This document shows positions 34,011 to 45,166 of a stretch of DNA of 64,000 nt, in pieces; the first letter of the stretch is position 1; the number at the start of each line of letters is the position of its first letter. Source of the DNA: Lathyrus oleraceus (taxonomy: Eukaryota > Streptophyta > Magnoliopsida > Fabales > Fabaceae). The notes beneath the pieces are model-generated. The model was not told the DNA's origin. It did not search any database and saw only the letters and a list, made by a program, of their open reading frames with translations. Location of the stretch: the NCBI RefSeq assembly GCF_024323335.1, contig NC_066585.1, positions 338,955,346-339,019,345 of the forward strand, given 5' to 3'. The position numbers and the translations under genes were made by a program.

Positions 34011-35603
34011 CACCGATACAACACTCGCGCCAATCAACCCAGAATTATGGAGCACTTGGAACAAGATAGAGAGAGTTGAAGGATGAAATTGCTCGTCTGT
34101 CTTCTATGATGGAGTCTGTTCTTGCTGCGTAGAATCCGTCTTCACCAACTCCCTCAACTCCTCCTCCTCAAAGGACTGTCATCTCAGAGGTTGCTACCTC
34201 AACTGTGCCTGTTGCTGCTACTCAATATGGTCCATTTATGCCCGCTGGATTCCCGTGGGGAATGCCACCGAATTTTATGCCCGAAGGGTTTTCACGTACA
34301 TTTGCTTTTATGCCAGCATCTAGCGTGGTCATGTCTGTGTCGCCTCCAGTTGTTCATTCCTTTCCTCGTGTTGAAGACACCGTCTACCATTCTGAGCCAT
34401 CTGAGGGCCCATATGTTTATGAGAAAATGGATGAAATGAAGGATCAGTTTCTTGTGCTGCTGAACTCTGCTTGGTACCAAATATGAAGACCCTGATGAAG
34501 ATCAAAGTCCCTGACTTTGAAAAGTATAAGGGAAATACTTTTCCACTTAGCCACCTTGTTATGTATGCCAGAAAAATGTCAACTGAAACTGATAATGACC
34601 AGTTATTGATTCACTACTTTCAAGATCATTTGACTGGTGCTGCTCTAAGATGGTACATGGGGCTAGATAGTGCAAGTGTTCGAACATTTAATGATTTGGG
34701 AGAAGCTTTTATGAAACAGTACAAGTATAATATGGACATGGAGCCTGATAGAGACCAGCTGAAGCTTATGTCCCAGAAGGAGAAAGAAACATTCAAAGAG
34801 TATGCCCAAAGGTGGAGAGAGTTTGCTGCTCAAATTAATCCTCCGTTGGAAGAGAAAGAGATGACGAAAATTTTCCTGAAGACCCTGAGTTCGTTTCATT
34901 ACGAACGCATGATTGCAAGTGCCCCTAGTGACTTTACCGAAATGGTAAACATGAGGATGAGGTTAGAAGAAGGAGTCCGTGTTGGAAGTTTGTCTAAGGA
35001 AAAGGTGTCGTCTAGTAATAAGTATGGAAATGGTTTTGCTAGAAAGAAGGAAGGAGAAACCAATGCAATATCTGTAAGGAGGCAGAGGAGGCCTCATTTC
35101 AGAATAAATCCACAACCGCGTCAGCTTCAACATCAAGTTTAATCAGTTATCCCAATATTTTCAAACAATTCAAACAATCAATCAGGGACAATTCAACAAC
35201 AACGTCAACAACAACCGCAACAAAGAACCAACAACTGCAACAACTACAACAGTAATCAACAACAACCGCAACAAAGAACCAACAACTACAACAACAACCG
35301 CAACAAAGAACCAACAACTACAACAACTACAACAGTAATCAACAACAACAAATTTTTGAGAGGAAGAAGGTCTCTTTTGACCCTATTCCTATGTCATACG
35401 CCGAACTCTATCCATATTTGGTTCTCAAGAAGCTACTCCAACCAAGAAATCCACCTCAAATTCCAGAACCACTTCCATGGTGGTATAAGCCTGAACTCCG
35501 CTGTGCCTTTCATCAAGGAGCTCCCGACCATGATATTGAGAATTGCTACCCGTTGAAGTACGAGGTCCAGAAAACCTGTGAAGAGTGGGATGGTGTCCTT
35601 TGA
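34001..35603 (+). pseudogene. Ogre B Gag, broken
   Basis: Homology begins HRYNTRANQPRIMEHLEQ (about 34005-34060), upstream of the first ATG (34047). Then a short coiled coil with a frame change, and a Pro/Met/Phe-rich linker (34205-34486, stop). The capsid-type gag domain lies in an open 223-codon stretch (34471-35142: FEKYKGNTFPLSHLVMYARK, LIHYFQDHLTGAALRWYMGL, FKEYAQRWREFAAQINPPL). A Q/N-rich repeat region follows (35194-35352), then the zinc-knuckle-like CAFHQGAPDHDIENC (about 35500-35545) with first Cys, His and last Cys kept. Stops at 34485 and 35140 and shifts at about 35280 and 35580 break it. The Gln codon that is TAA in A and C is still CAG here (34774-34776). Confidence 0.8.
35194..35352 (+). 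repeat. Q/N-rich tandem repeat in Ogre B gag (51-bp unit)
   Basis: Three full and one 36-bp partial unit of CAACAACAACCGCAACAAAG followed by AACCAACAACTRCAACAACTACAACAGTAAT-type sequence. In the gag frame it encodes QQQPQQRTNNCNNYNSN-like units until the frame shifts in the third copy. The repeat grew inside the linker between the capsid domain and zinc knuckle, where A and C have Q/P-rich sequence. Confidence 0.8.
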
Positions 35604-37055
35604 GGACTGTGCATCGAATGTGAAAGCCAATCCGTTGCCTGCTCATGGGAATGCTTCAATTAACATGGTGGAAGGTTGCCCAGGAAATTTTCGAGTCTTC
35701 GATGTGCGACGTATCCGTAGGTCCTTGGTGGAGATGCATAGGACTTTGTGTTTGATCAGTGATTGTGAGCACGACCATGATGGTTGTGTAATTTGCAGTG
35801 TAAACCCTTGAGGGTGCGTCATCGTCAAGAGAGATATCTAGAAGTTGATGGATGAGAATGTAATCCAGATTCAACAGTCAAGGGATAAAGATGATGTTAA
35901 TGTAATAGTACCAATGTTTAAAACCCCTGAGTGGGTAGTCATTCAATTTAATAGTAGCAGCAATAACAACATCAATAGATCGGTATCATCGTTGGTAATA
36001 CGGTTAGCGGGCCCCGTCCCGTATGCATCCAATAGAGTTGTTCCTTACCAGTATAATGCCACGATGGTGTAGGATGGTCAAGAGGTTTTGTTGCCTACGA
36101 CAAATTCTATGGTGAATATAGATGATATTACGAAGGTGACCCGTAGTGGTCGTGTATTTGGCTCAGCCTTTCCAAAAGAGGTGTTAGAGGATGGTAAGAA
36201 GGTTGATGTACCTGCAGTAAACCCAGTTAGTGCTCCAGCGTGTCAGTCTGGTGAATCCAGCAAGCTAAAGCCTAATGATGATTATGAGGTACTGAGATTA
36301 ATCAAGAAGAGTGAATTTAATATGGTGGAGCAGTTGCTCCAAACTCCTTCGAAGATTTCAGTGTTGTCTCTGCTAATGAATTCTAAAACGCACAGAAAAG
36401 CATTGCAAAGAGTGCTAGAGCAAGCCTATGTGGAGCACGACGTGACTGTGGATCAGTTTGACCATATTGTGGCTAACATTACTTCCTGCAACAATATTAG
36501 TTTTTGTGATGAAGAACTTCTGGAGGAAGGCAGAAATCACAATCTGGCATTCCATATTCGATGAACTGCAAGGAGGATGCATTGTCAAATGTGTTGGTTG
36601 ATACCGGTTCTTCTTTGAATGTAATCCCCAAATCGACTCTGTCTAAATTATCCTTCCAAGGCGCCCCGGTGAGGTATAGTGGCGTAATTGTTAAAGCTTT
36701 TGATGGTTCTTGCAAGACTGTCATAGGAGAAGTGGACCTCCCAGTGAAGATAGGTCCGAGTGATTTTCAAATTACTTTTCAAGTAATGGATATCCACTCG
36801 ACCTATAGCTGTTTATTGGGAAGGCCATGGATCTATGAAGCAGGAGCCGTGACATCTACTTTACACCAAAAGTTGAACTTTGTGAAGAATGGAAAGCTTG
36901 TCATTGTTGGTGGAGAGAAAGCACTCTTCGTGAGCCATTTGTCATCTTTTATGTATGTGGAAGCCGGGGAGGAGGTTGGAAGTCCGTTCCAAGCCTTATC
37001 TATTGATGAAGTAAAGAAAACTAGGGCACCCATGTCTTCTTTCAATGATGCTTAA
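35604..37055 (+). pseudogene. Ogre B gag-pro linker and aspartic protease
   Basis: Linker open frames (to 35811 and 35845-36072) precede a long stretch from 36088: VTRSGRVFGSAFP, then HRKALQRVLEQAYVEHDVTVD up to a frame change at about 36563. The protease stretch runs 36561-37055: active site VLVDTGSSLNVIPK intact (Asp codon 36600-36602), GEVDLPVKIG, and the conserved FQVMDIHSTYSCLLGRPWIYEAGAVT. It ends SSFNDA and TAA (37053-37055), where a Gln codon is expected. This is the best-preserved protease of the three elements; only the frame interruptions before and after it would disable it. Confidence 0.8.
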
Positions 37056-38225
37056 AGAGCTATTGAAGCAGGCAATACAGATCAGTGGGGCCATATGATA
37101 GAAGTCTGCGAGAACATGGTTTTGCTTAGATGCATGGATAGACACGAAGCAGACTTGTTGATGACTGAAGTCCATGAAGGTTCCTTTGGTACTCATTCCA
37201 ATGGACATGTTATGGCTAAGAAGATGTTGAAAGCATGTTACTATTGGCTAACAATGGAATCTGACTGCTACAAGTTCGTGAAGAAATGCCACAAGTGTTA
37301 AAATTTATGCCGATAAGATTCATATTCCTCTGACACTATTGAATGTCATTTCCTATCCATGGCCCTTCTCCAGTGGGGAATGGATATGATTGGCATGATT
37401 GAGCCTAAAGCTTCGAATGGACATCGTTTCATTTTGGTGGCAATTGACTACTTCACAAAGTGGGTTGAAGCGGCATCATATGCGAATCTAACCAAGCAAG
37501 TTGTTGTGATGTTTATCAAGAATCAGATTATATGCCGTTATGGTGTGCCAAGTAAGATCATTACTGATAATGGATCTAACTTGAATAATAATATGGTGGA
37601 AACTCTTTGTAAAGACTTCAAGATTGCACACTATAATTCTTCTCCCTACAGACCTAAGATGAATGTGGTTGTTGAAGCTGCGAATAAGAACATCAAGAAG
37701 ACCATTCATAAGATGGTTGTGACATACAAGGATTGGCATGAGATACTTCCATTTGCTTTGCATGGGTACCGTACATCCGTCCGCACTTCAACAGGGGCAA
37801 CCCCTTTCGCACTTGTTTATGGCATGTAAACTATGCTCCTAGTAGAGGTTGAGATCCCATTATTGCGTGTCATGATGGAAGCCAAGTTGACTGAGGCTGA
37901 ATGGTGTTATACTAGATATGATCAACTGAATTTGATTGAAGAGAAGAGATTGACTTCCATGTGTCATGGTCAGTTATACCAGCAGAGAATGAAGAAAGCT
38001 TTTGATAAGAAGGTCAGACCTCATATATTCAGAGAAGGTGACCTTGTGCTCAAGAAGATTCTATCTTTCAAACCCGATTCTAGTGGCAAATGGGCTCCTA
38101 ATTATGATGACTCATATGTTGTTAAGAGAGCCTTTTCAGGCGGTGCTTTGATTCTTACAACTATGGATGGTGAAGAGTTCACTCATCCTGTGAATGCCGA
38201 TGCAATCAACAAATACTTCGCCTAA
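37056..38225 (+). pseudogene. Ogre B integrase, fused after a deletion of RT-RNase H
   Basis: After the protease stop the frame runs on through RAIEAGNTDQWGHMIEV (start of the G-patch-like module) straight into ENMVLLRCMDRHEADLL, the start of the integrase region. The RT, both RNases H and the intron spacer are absent (about 2.86 kb relative to C 58170-61032). The finger has VHEGSFGTHSNG and KKCHKC with all HHCC residues. A 1-bp shift at about 37300 follows; then an open stretch (37359-37829) keeps D (WGMDMIG), D (TDNGSN, 37566-37568) and E (VEAANKN, about 37674). A stop TAA at 37827-37829 is followed by the C-terminal part to 38225 (VEVEIPLLRVMMEAK, EGDLVLKKIL, PVNADAINKYFA). The catalytic triad is intact, unlike A and C. 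Confidence 0.85.
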
Positions 38226-39311
38226 AAAAGAAAAGAACAACTTGCTAAGTTGAAAACCCGAAAGGGATGCTTAGGCAAAAATGAGCGTCTCGGTGGATTG
38301 AAAACCCGAAAGGGTGATCCAGGCAAAAGTTAGAGACATAAAACAGAAAAGTTTATCCCGATAGATTGAGTATCCCACCTTGGGGCAATCTATGCAAAAA
38401 TTAGGGATTATGGCAAGTAACTGCATTCGGCTGAACTCCAGTTTTGAAAGCATTTTGAACAAATCAGTTTGCTCGGGTTCGTCATTCTCAACCATAGCCA
38501 AGAGCACAATGGATATTGAAGTTGGTAGAAGGATTAATGATCATTGTATTCAATGTAGCCCCTTTTTCCATGTAAATTACCATTTTTCAACTTTTGTAAA
38601 GATCTATGGAGTCTTGTCATTTACAGGCTACCATTCTATTAAATAAAATTGAGCTTTTTATCCAATTGTTTCTACTCTTATTTATTTTTCATCCAAATAG
38701 AATTGAATTTTTATGATGATAATTTTGAAATTTTTATAATAAAAACCATTTTTCTTAAAATAAAAAGCAATTACTTTTAAAAGAGAAATCAATTTCATTA
38801 AGAAATATCAACAGCAATCTAAGAACAGGTAAGTCTTAGAAATGCAAAGCATTGTTGGTCTTCTCCAAGCAGTTGGTTCAACAATTCAGTTTCGTCAGCC
38901 GAGTTTTGTGATCTCCTCCCCAGCTGACTTGTAGGCGCATATTCTCAACGGTTTGCATAGGTTCAGTACATACTTTTATTCCCCTCAAGTCGCCAGCAGA
39001 GTTCTCTCCCGATCCCTGCCGGTAGTGATGTTTCTTGAACAAGTACTTCTGGTCTTTTGCGAGGTTGTCTCCTATTTAATATGGCGTTGACCTAAAATTC
39101 CTCGTAGAGTTGATGATTCAAATCCTCAGCAGATCCGTACTCTTTCCCCAGCCAGGGTCGAACCTTTGAGATGGATGATTTATGTCCATCCCCAACTCTT
39201 TTTCTCCAGTCGATGCCTCCATCCTGTCGAGATTAGTCGAGTGTTGAATCGATGATTCATATCAGCGATATTTGTATCCTTTGCGATTGTTTTGTCAGCA
39301 TGATCATCAAT

Positions 39312-39343
39312 CATATATACATATACATATACATTCATATATT
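39312..39343 (+). repeat. TATACA microsatellite
   Basis: Short run of TATATACATATACATATACA-like repeats in the Ogre B 3' UTR. Confidence 0.8.
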
Positions 39344-39785
39344 TCATTATGCGTTTGTTATCGCATTTGATTCCTTGTTCCTCTGCTATGGTGATGTCCT
39401 TTCCCCACTCAGATTTGGTACGTCTGTCCTCCCTCAATGGTAGAGTGTCAGCCTATTAAGCAGAAAGAATTTAACCTTTCTCATTTCCCCACCGAGTTAT
39501 TTCCTCGTGGATGGTTATTACTTCAACTTCATTCCCAGTTGATTATCTGGATGAGACTACTCCCCCTGAGTTATATCCTCATTGGGTCAAGTCTTTGTTT
39601 GACAATCTTCTTTCTAGCTCTTTTTTAGATAGACACTTTTAGTCCCCTGAGAGTCTATTACAGTAACTAGTAATATTCTTCTCAATTTTTGAGTACATTA
39701 CATTTTCCTAGTACCCAGGAAACTGTAATTTATTTCCTTTTGTTATCCCCAGCGGATTCGTTTTACGTTTCCCTAGGAAGTCTAT

Positions 39786-40360
39786 CCTTGATATTTTCAC
39801 CCTAACCGATAACAAATATTCTTTCCTTTTGAGTCTTTCCTTGATATGTTCATCCTAATCGATGATGGATATTCTCCCCTTTTTGGTTTTCTACCCAGTA
39901 GAAAGGTAGTCGTAATCCCTATTTCATTCCCCAGAAGGTTAATCCTTGATATGTTCATCCTAACCGATGACGAATTTCCTCCTCTTTACGGTCTTCTACC
40001 CAATAATCGGTAGTTATAAATCCTTCTTTCCCCTCCGAGTCTATCCTTGATATGTTCATCCTAACCGGTGATGGATATTCTCTTTGGTATTCTATCTAGT
40101 AACTGATATATGTAATCCCTACTTTTCCCCGGTAGTCTATCCTTGATATATTCATCTTAGCCGATGACAAATATTCTTCCCTTTGAGTTTATCCTTGATA
40201 TGTCCACTTTAACTAGTGATGAATATTCTCTTCCTTTGGTCTTCTGCCCATTAACCGGTAGTTGTAAATCCCATTTGATATATTCTCCAGCAGGTTGTTC
40301 TTGCCTAGTAACCGGTAAAAAATACACCTTCTGTTTTCCTCAGCGAGTCATCCTTGATAT
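39786..40360 (+). repeat. Degenerate tandem array in Ogre B 3' UTR (about 52-bp base period)
   Basis: CCTTGATATGTTCATCCTAA-like motifs start at 39786, 39839, 39944, 40045, 40141, 40193 and 40352. The spacings 53, 105, 101, 96, 52 and 159 are close to 1, 2, 2, 2, 1 and 3 times 52. Between them lie 'accggtagttgtaaatccc'-like segments. Such arrays in Ogre 3' UTRs have been described as a source of satellite DNA. Confidence 0.75.
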
Positions 40361-40890
40361 GTTTACCCTAATCGATAACGAATGTCCTCCCTGTCAGATT
40401 ATGTTATCTCCTTACCCAGTAACCAATAATAGATGTTATATTTCTGGTACTCCTGTGTTGAAGATCATTCTTCCCCAGTTGAGTTTGATTCAGGCAGTTT
40501 AGTTTTGTTCTAATATACCTGTTTCCCCTGCGAATATTCTTTTTATCCACGACTGAGTCCTTCCATTGATTTATTTTCATGGAATCCTCTTGTGTCTCCA
40601 AAAAATTTTAAGTCATAGCCTGACCTACGCACAACTTTTTCCCCCAGAGTCTCTATCTCCCCAGTGAGTTTTCCTTACAGAATGCATCATGCTCCTGCGG
40701 ACTTTCAGTTTCTTCAAATTCTTTTCCTTTGTGGCCATATTTTCCCCACAAAGATTGTTTTTAACATTCATATCATATGCATCATTAGGTCTCTTAGGGA
40801 CCAAAATTTGTTTCTATTGTTGTTATTTAAGTCCATTCTCCTGAATCGATACGAAGATTTATACCTTCATCTCCTCAGCTAGAACGTTCT

Positions 40891-40904
40891 TAAATAGAGG
40901 CAGT
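40891..40904 (+). promoter_or_regulatory. Polypurine tract of Ogre B
   Basis: TAAATAGAGGCAGT directly before the 3' LTR start TGTAAGACCCC. One G to A change compared with TAAATAGGGG of Ogre-1. Confidence 0.75.
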
Positions 40905-41927
40905 TGTAAGACCCCAACTTTAGCCCTAAGATCCCTCATACTATTTCATCATGTGCATTGGCATTGGGATCACACATTGGCATCCTCCTTACCCCTATTT
41001 CATTGGGTTTGCAATGGGAGAGATCACCAAGAACATCTTGATTGTATCATACTTTATTTTTCATTATTTACTAACCAAAATACCAAAAATATGTCAATGT
41101 ATAGTCTGTTGCTTTTGTAGGTATGGTGTATGTTCACCTATGCTCTATCAAGCTCACATCTAGGGTTTGAGACCCTTAATGCAAGGAGCACACTCAAGGA
41201 TTGGTTCACATTGACTCTAAGCATCATATATGTATTCCCGTGATCTTCACATGTTATTTTGATCAATAAATCATTAAGAGTTTAGAGCTTGTTTGCCGTG
41301 GAAACCCTAATTCATCTAGGTATCTTGTGTGACTTCTTCAACACGTTTCTTCGACAACTGATCAAATATTTCAAGGGATACTTCACATTACATCCTCTTA
41401 CACATATATGATCCTCCATGAGTCCCAAAGGTCAAGAGAATGTCAAGTTAGCAACTTGGTTCATGGTGGTTGACCAGAGAAAGTCAACTAGTCAAAACTG
41501 GTGTTCCCTAGACCCTATCTCCTACAATTTTTGCATATGAAAATGATACCAAGAGCAAAGTTACTCAATATGAGATTCAAAACAACTTTCATGTTTAAGT
41601 CAAGAACTAGTTTTTCTTGGAAAGTCATTTTTTATGATGAACGATTATAGGTCATTTTGTCCGAACCCTAGTTTGGAGGTCAACTTCCCAAGACCATAAC
41701 TTTCTCAATTTTTATGATATTAAATCCATTTAAGTTCCATGATCAAATTCAAATTCAACTTTCATACACGATTGCATGGCTTTGTAACATGGTTTCAGCA
41801 TGATTCACACTCAATTTTGGACCTAATTGCATCACTTGATGGGCCTATCACATGCCCATGCAAACATGCAAAGAGAATTTCACAAAATTTCCAAATTTGG
41901 AAGTGTGTAGAAATCAATCTCATGGCC

Positions 41928-41935
41928 TATAAATA
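41928..41935 (+). promoter_or_regulatory. TATA box, Ogre B 3' LTR
   Basis: TATAAATA in the conserved context CATGGCC...CAACCCTCATTGC, about 1.0 kb into the LTR. Confidence 0.6.
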
Positions 41936-44900
41936 CAACCCTCATTGCTTAGAATTAAGGACCTCATGCCCAAGCTTTGAACCTGCAACCCCAAACCCTC
42001 ACCATTAAAGTATAAGCTTGAAGATTTTCTTTGAAAATCGAGTTTCAAATCTCCATCTGTTTTGAGATTGAAGCTCCAAGAGTCCATACCTTTCATTGAT
42101 CCTAATCACTTACAAAAAGCATCTGAAGCAAGGCCAAGCATAATTGAAAGCAAGATCGTGCCAATCTGAAGCTCCATTGAAGGTGACTTTTCGGAATTTC
42201 CATCTCTTCGATTCTCCCTCAATTCTTCACCATTCTTGTTGATTTTTGGTTGTTTGAAATTCTATCAATGTAGGCAAGAAGATTGAGTTTCTTTGAGGTC
42301 AAATCGAAGCAACTCAGTTCATGATCCTCAAAATTCAAATCCTTGTATTTTTTTATATACTTGGAATTGGAGAAAATTGAGGCGAGATTTGTGCTCCTGA
42401 GCATTCTTTCTTCTAATTAGTGTATTCACTTTTCATTTTCCATTGAGTTGAGCTTGGACTAGACCGGTGGTGCTCACCGGAGAAGATGACCGGAGCTAGG
42501 GCTCCGGTGGTGCGCTGGATCAATCCAGGACATATGATCTGTTTGAAATGTTTTAATCTCATGCGTCCAATCTGATTACCATGCCTGCAACGCGTTTGAC
42601 TAAGGACCTTGTGGAATGCGCGCTCCTGGCCATCTGATCTGCCACCTCAATTAATGAGAGAGATCAGATGGCCCTCGTTTTTTTTCATTTTTTGATTTTT
42701 CCATTTAATCCTTTTATTTTGATTAATTCATATTTATTTCATTTTTAATCCAAAAAATATGGGACTTTCACCAAAAAATTTCAAATATTTTTCTTTTATT
42801 TTCTGAATTAAAATTATTTTTTGGATTAATTTTGATATTTTTCATGATTTAATTGTTTTTGTGCATATTTTTAATTGTTTAAAAATACTTTTGACTTTTC
42901 AAAAATTATGAATTTTTTGGCCTAAGGTTCTTTGACCTTGTTTGACCTAGGATTAATCTCTCGGCTATTTATTTGGTGTTTTGAAGAGGTTTTAGGTTTT
43001 AGATCAAACATAATTCAATTTAAATGCATTTTAGTTTGATTTTTAATTGATTAATTGTGTAGAAATTATATTGAGCCATTTTTATTGACTTGTGAAGTTT
43101 GACTATGTGTTTGAGCCATGGTCAAGGTTGATTTGACTTTTGTTGGATTAAAATCATTGGATTTAGGGAATTGATGAAATGTACATTTCATCTTCCAAAA
43201 TTAATGAATGATTTTAATTTGATAAAAGTCATCCCATGACCAATTTGTGTTTGTCTCATTTTCTCTCCCTCTTTATCTTCAATCCCATTCTTTCCCATCC
43301 CTTTCATTAACCAATGAAGTCTCAATATCCTAAGGCTAATTGTTTCATCAATAACTTTGTGTTAGATGAACCAATACAAGTATGGATGAGATAAGTCCAT
43401 CCTTTGATCTTTTTCTTTTTGTGTGTGGTATGTTTTAGGAGTATGGTTCATTATACCATATCTCTAACATGCATTAACACCAAAATTTCTATTGCCCGAC
43501 CTCAGATAGTTGTGACTTCTACATAAGTTTAATTACGATTGTTTAACATAACGCTAAATTTTGACCCAAAGGCATAACATTCTAGTAAGTGAGATTGTAA
43601 GTCTCCCCCCTTTTATGGTATTGTGTGGAAACTTGACCTTTTTTCCTTCCTTTGGAAGATGTCTTGGTTCAAGGATCCATGCTTGTGAATAGAGGGTTGA
43701 TTGTTCTCCAAAGAATGACTTAATCAACTAAAAAGCAAAACACCACTAACATCTAATCAACTAACATGTGACTAACTTATTTTATTCTTGATTTTAATTT
43801 CAAGTCATTTATTTTATGCAATTTAAATTCAAGCCATTTACCATTTCATTTGTCATTTACATATCATTTAACTTGTTTATGTTTGTGTCATTTTCACTTT
43901 GCTCATTTGAGCCATATATTGTGATTGTATATATTTGCTTGTGTATTTTGCTTGTGTTTATGGTCTTAGGACCTTAAAATACTCAAATAAACATCAAAAA
44001 CACTAAAAAAAATATTTGTGTGGGCTGTTGGATTTGATCTTAACTCTTGGACTTAGAACTAGGTAACATTCCCTATGTTAAAGGACTTGGCCAATGCCAA
44101 CATTTCTGAAATCAAGTTATTGTGATTTGAGCTTTCATCTGATGCAAGTATTGGGATCCACATGAATTAATCTACTACATGGTATTGATAAAATTGTTAC
44201 TTTGAACCTGTGTCTAATGTCTTATTCTGAGCCCATCAAGGAGTATGTCATCTGATACATGAGAAGAAGAAGACTATGAAGTTGCTTGCTTGGATGTGGT
44301 TATATTTATTTGATGCCTTGCTCTTCATTTTGCTACTTGCTTATTGATATTGATTGATTTAAAGTCCAAAGGGAAAATGGGTTACTATATGACATTCTTG
44401 TATGTTATATTGCATCCCATTGGTCAGATCTTTTCAACTCTTAACTTTTAAATTTCTACTTAGGATTAGTCTTTTCATCTCCTTCCACTTCTTAAATTTT
44501 AAATATCTCCCCCCTTTCAAAAGTTTCTTTGCTTGTCATTTCTAAACTTAGACCATATTGCAAATTATAAACTTTGGCCTTATACCATTGCATTTTTAAA
44601 CTCCTTTCTCAATCAAACTTGTAAATGAATATAATCATATTGACTTAAAATTTCAAAAGACAAAAAAACGAACTAACACTCGCTCAAACTTTTGGGCCCT
44701 TTATGCCTCTTTTAAATTTAAACTTTTGTTCAAAGCAATCCACTCATTTTGAAATTGTTACCACGAACTACGAGGTTTTGATCCCTCATTTTTATGTTGG
44801 TACGTAGGCACAAGTCCGAAGGTATTGTCAGACACAAAAATATAATCAATGAATTCTTTTTCCTATCCCCATACTCTATTTGTTTCAAACATCTTTTATA

Positions 44901-44936
44901 CCAAACACACATACACACATAAAAAAGGGCTCCCTA

Positions 44937-45088
44937 GGAGTACCTATGACACTTTGGGTGATAACACCTTCCCTCTGTGTAACCATTCCCCTTACCTGTA
45001 ATCTCTGGCATTTTATTAGTTTTGATTTGAAAACTTCTTATCTTTGAGTTTTGTTCGTACATTTCCCTTTTCCTTTGGAAACAATAAA
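44937..45088 (+). promoter_or_regulatory. Conserved pre-poly(A) block and AATAAA, Ogre B 3' LTR
   Basis: GGCTCCCTAGGAGTACCTA, GGGTGATAACACCTTCCC and AATAAA (45083-45088), 73 bp before the LTR end. This would be the functional 3'-end signal of B transcripts. Confidence 0.6.
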
Positions 45089-45161
45089 AGCGCGATGGCG
45101 ACTCTAGTTTTATTGACGTTAAGTTTATCCATAGCTTAATGGTCATGAAATTACCGCTACA

Positions 45162-45166
45162 CTCCG
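45162..45166 (+). repeat. Target-site duplication CTCCG, right of Ogre B
   Basis: One mismatch to CCCCG at 26691-26695. Ogre A 3' UTR (ATAGCAACATCAGTC) resumes directly after it. Confidence 0.88.

Larger units (their letters stand above)
38226..40890 (+). other. Ogre B 3' UTR
   Basis: 2.67 kb of non-coding sequence. It opens with two GAAAACCCGAAAGGG motifs 48 bp apart (38252-38266, 38300-38314). An A-rich stretch (38640-38800), a TATACA-rich microsatellite (39312-39343) and a repeat array (39786-40360) follow, then CCCCAG-rich sequence up to the polypurine tract. Parts match the 3' UTRs of A and C. The open frames here (39252-39443, 40164-40502) run through repeats and are not credible genes. 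Confidence 0.75.
26696..45161 (+). mobile_element. Ogre B, complete nested element lacking RT-RNase H
   Basis: 5' LTR 26696-31375, PBS 31385-31402, leader, ORF1, gag, protease, integrase, 3' UTR, polypurine tract 40891-40904, 3' LTR 40905-45161, flanked by CCCCG/CTCCG. Total 18.5 kb. It lies in the 3' UTR of Ogre A in the same orientation. The RT, RNase H and second RNase H block present in A and C is missing, so B would depend on another element for mobility. Its LTRs differ from the A/C family except at the first bases and the poly(A) region. Confidence 0.9.
40905..45161 (+). mobile_element. Ogre B 3' LTR (4,257 bp)
   Basis: Starts TGTAAGACCCCAACTTTAGC, ends TTACCGCTACA before the TSD copy CTCCG. 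TATAAATA at 41928-41935, pre-poly(A) block 44937-44975, AATAAA 45083-45088, PBS-like TGGCGACTCT 45096-45105. Collinear with the 5' LTR apart from a loss of about 490 bp near 41760 and a gain of about 70 bp at 41120-41195. The two LTRs differ at many single bases, so B is not a recent insertion. Confidence 0.85.

Noticed and set aside
40164..40502. 112-codon frame in Ogre B 3' UTR
   Set aside because: Spans the degenerate 52-bp repeat array; repeated sequence keeps the frame open by chance.
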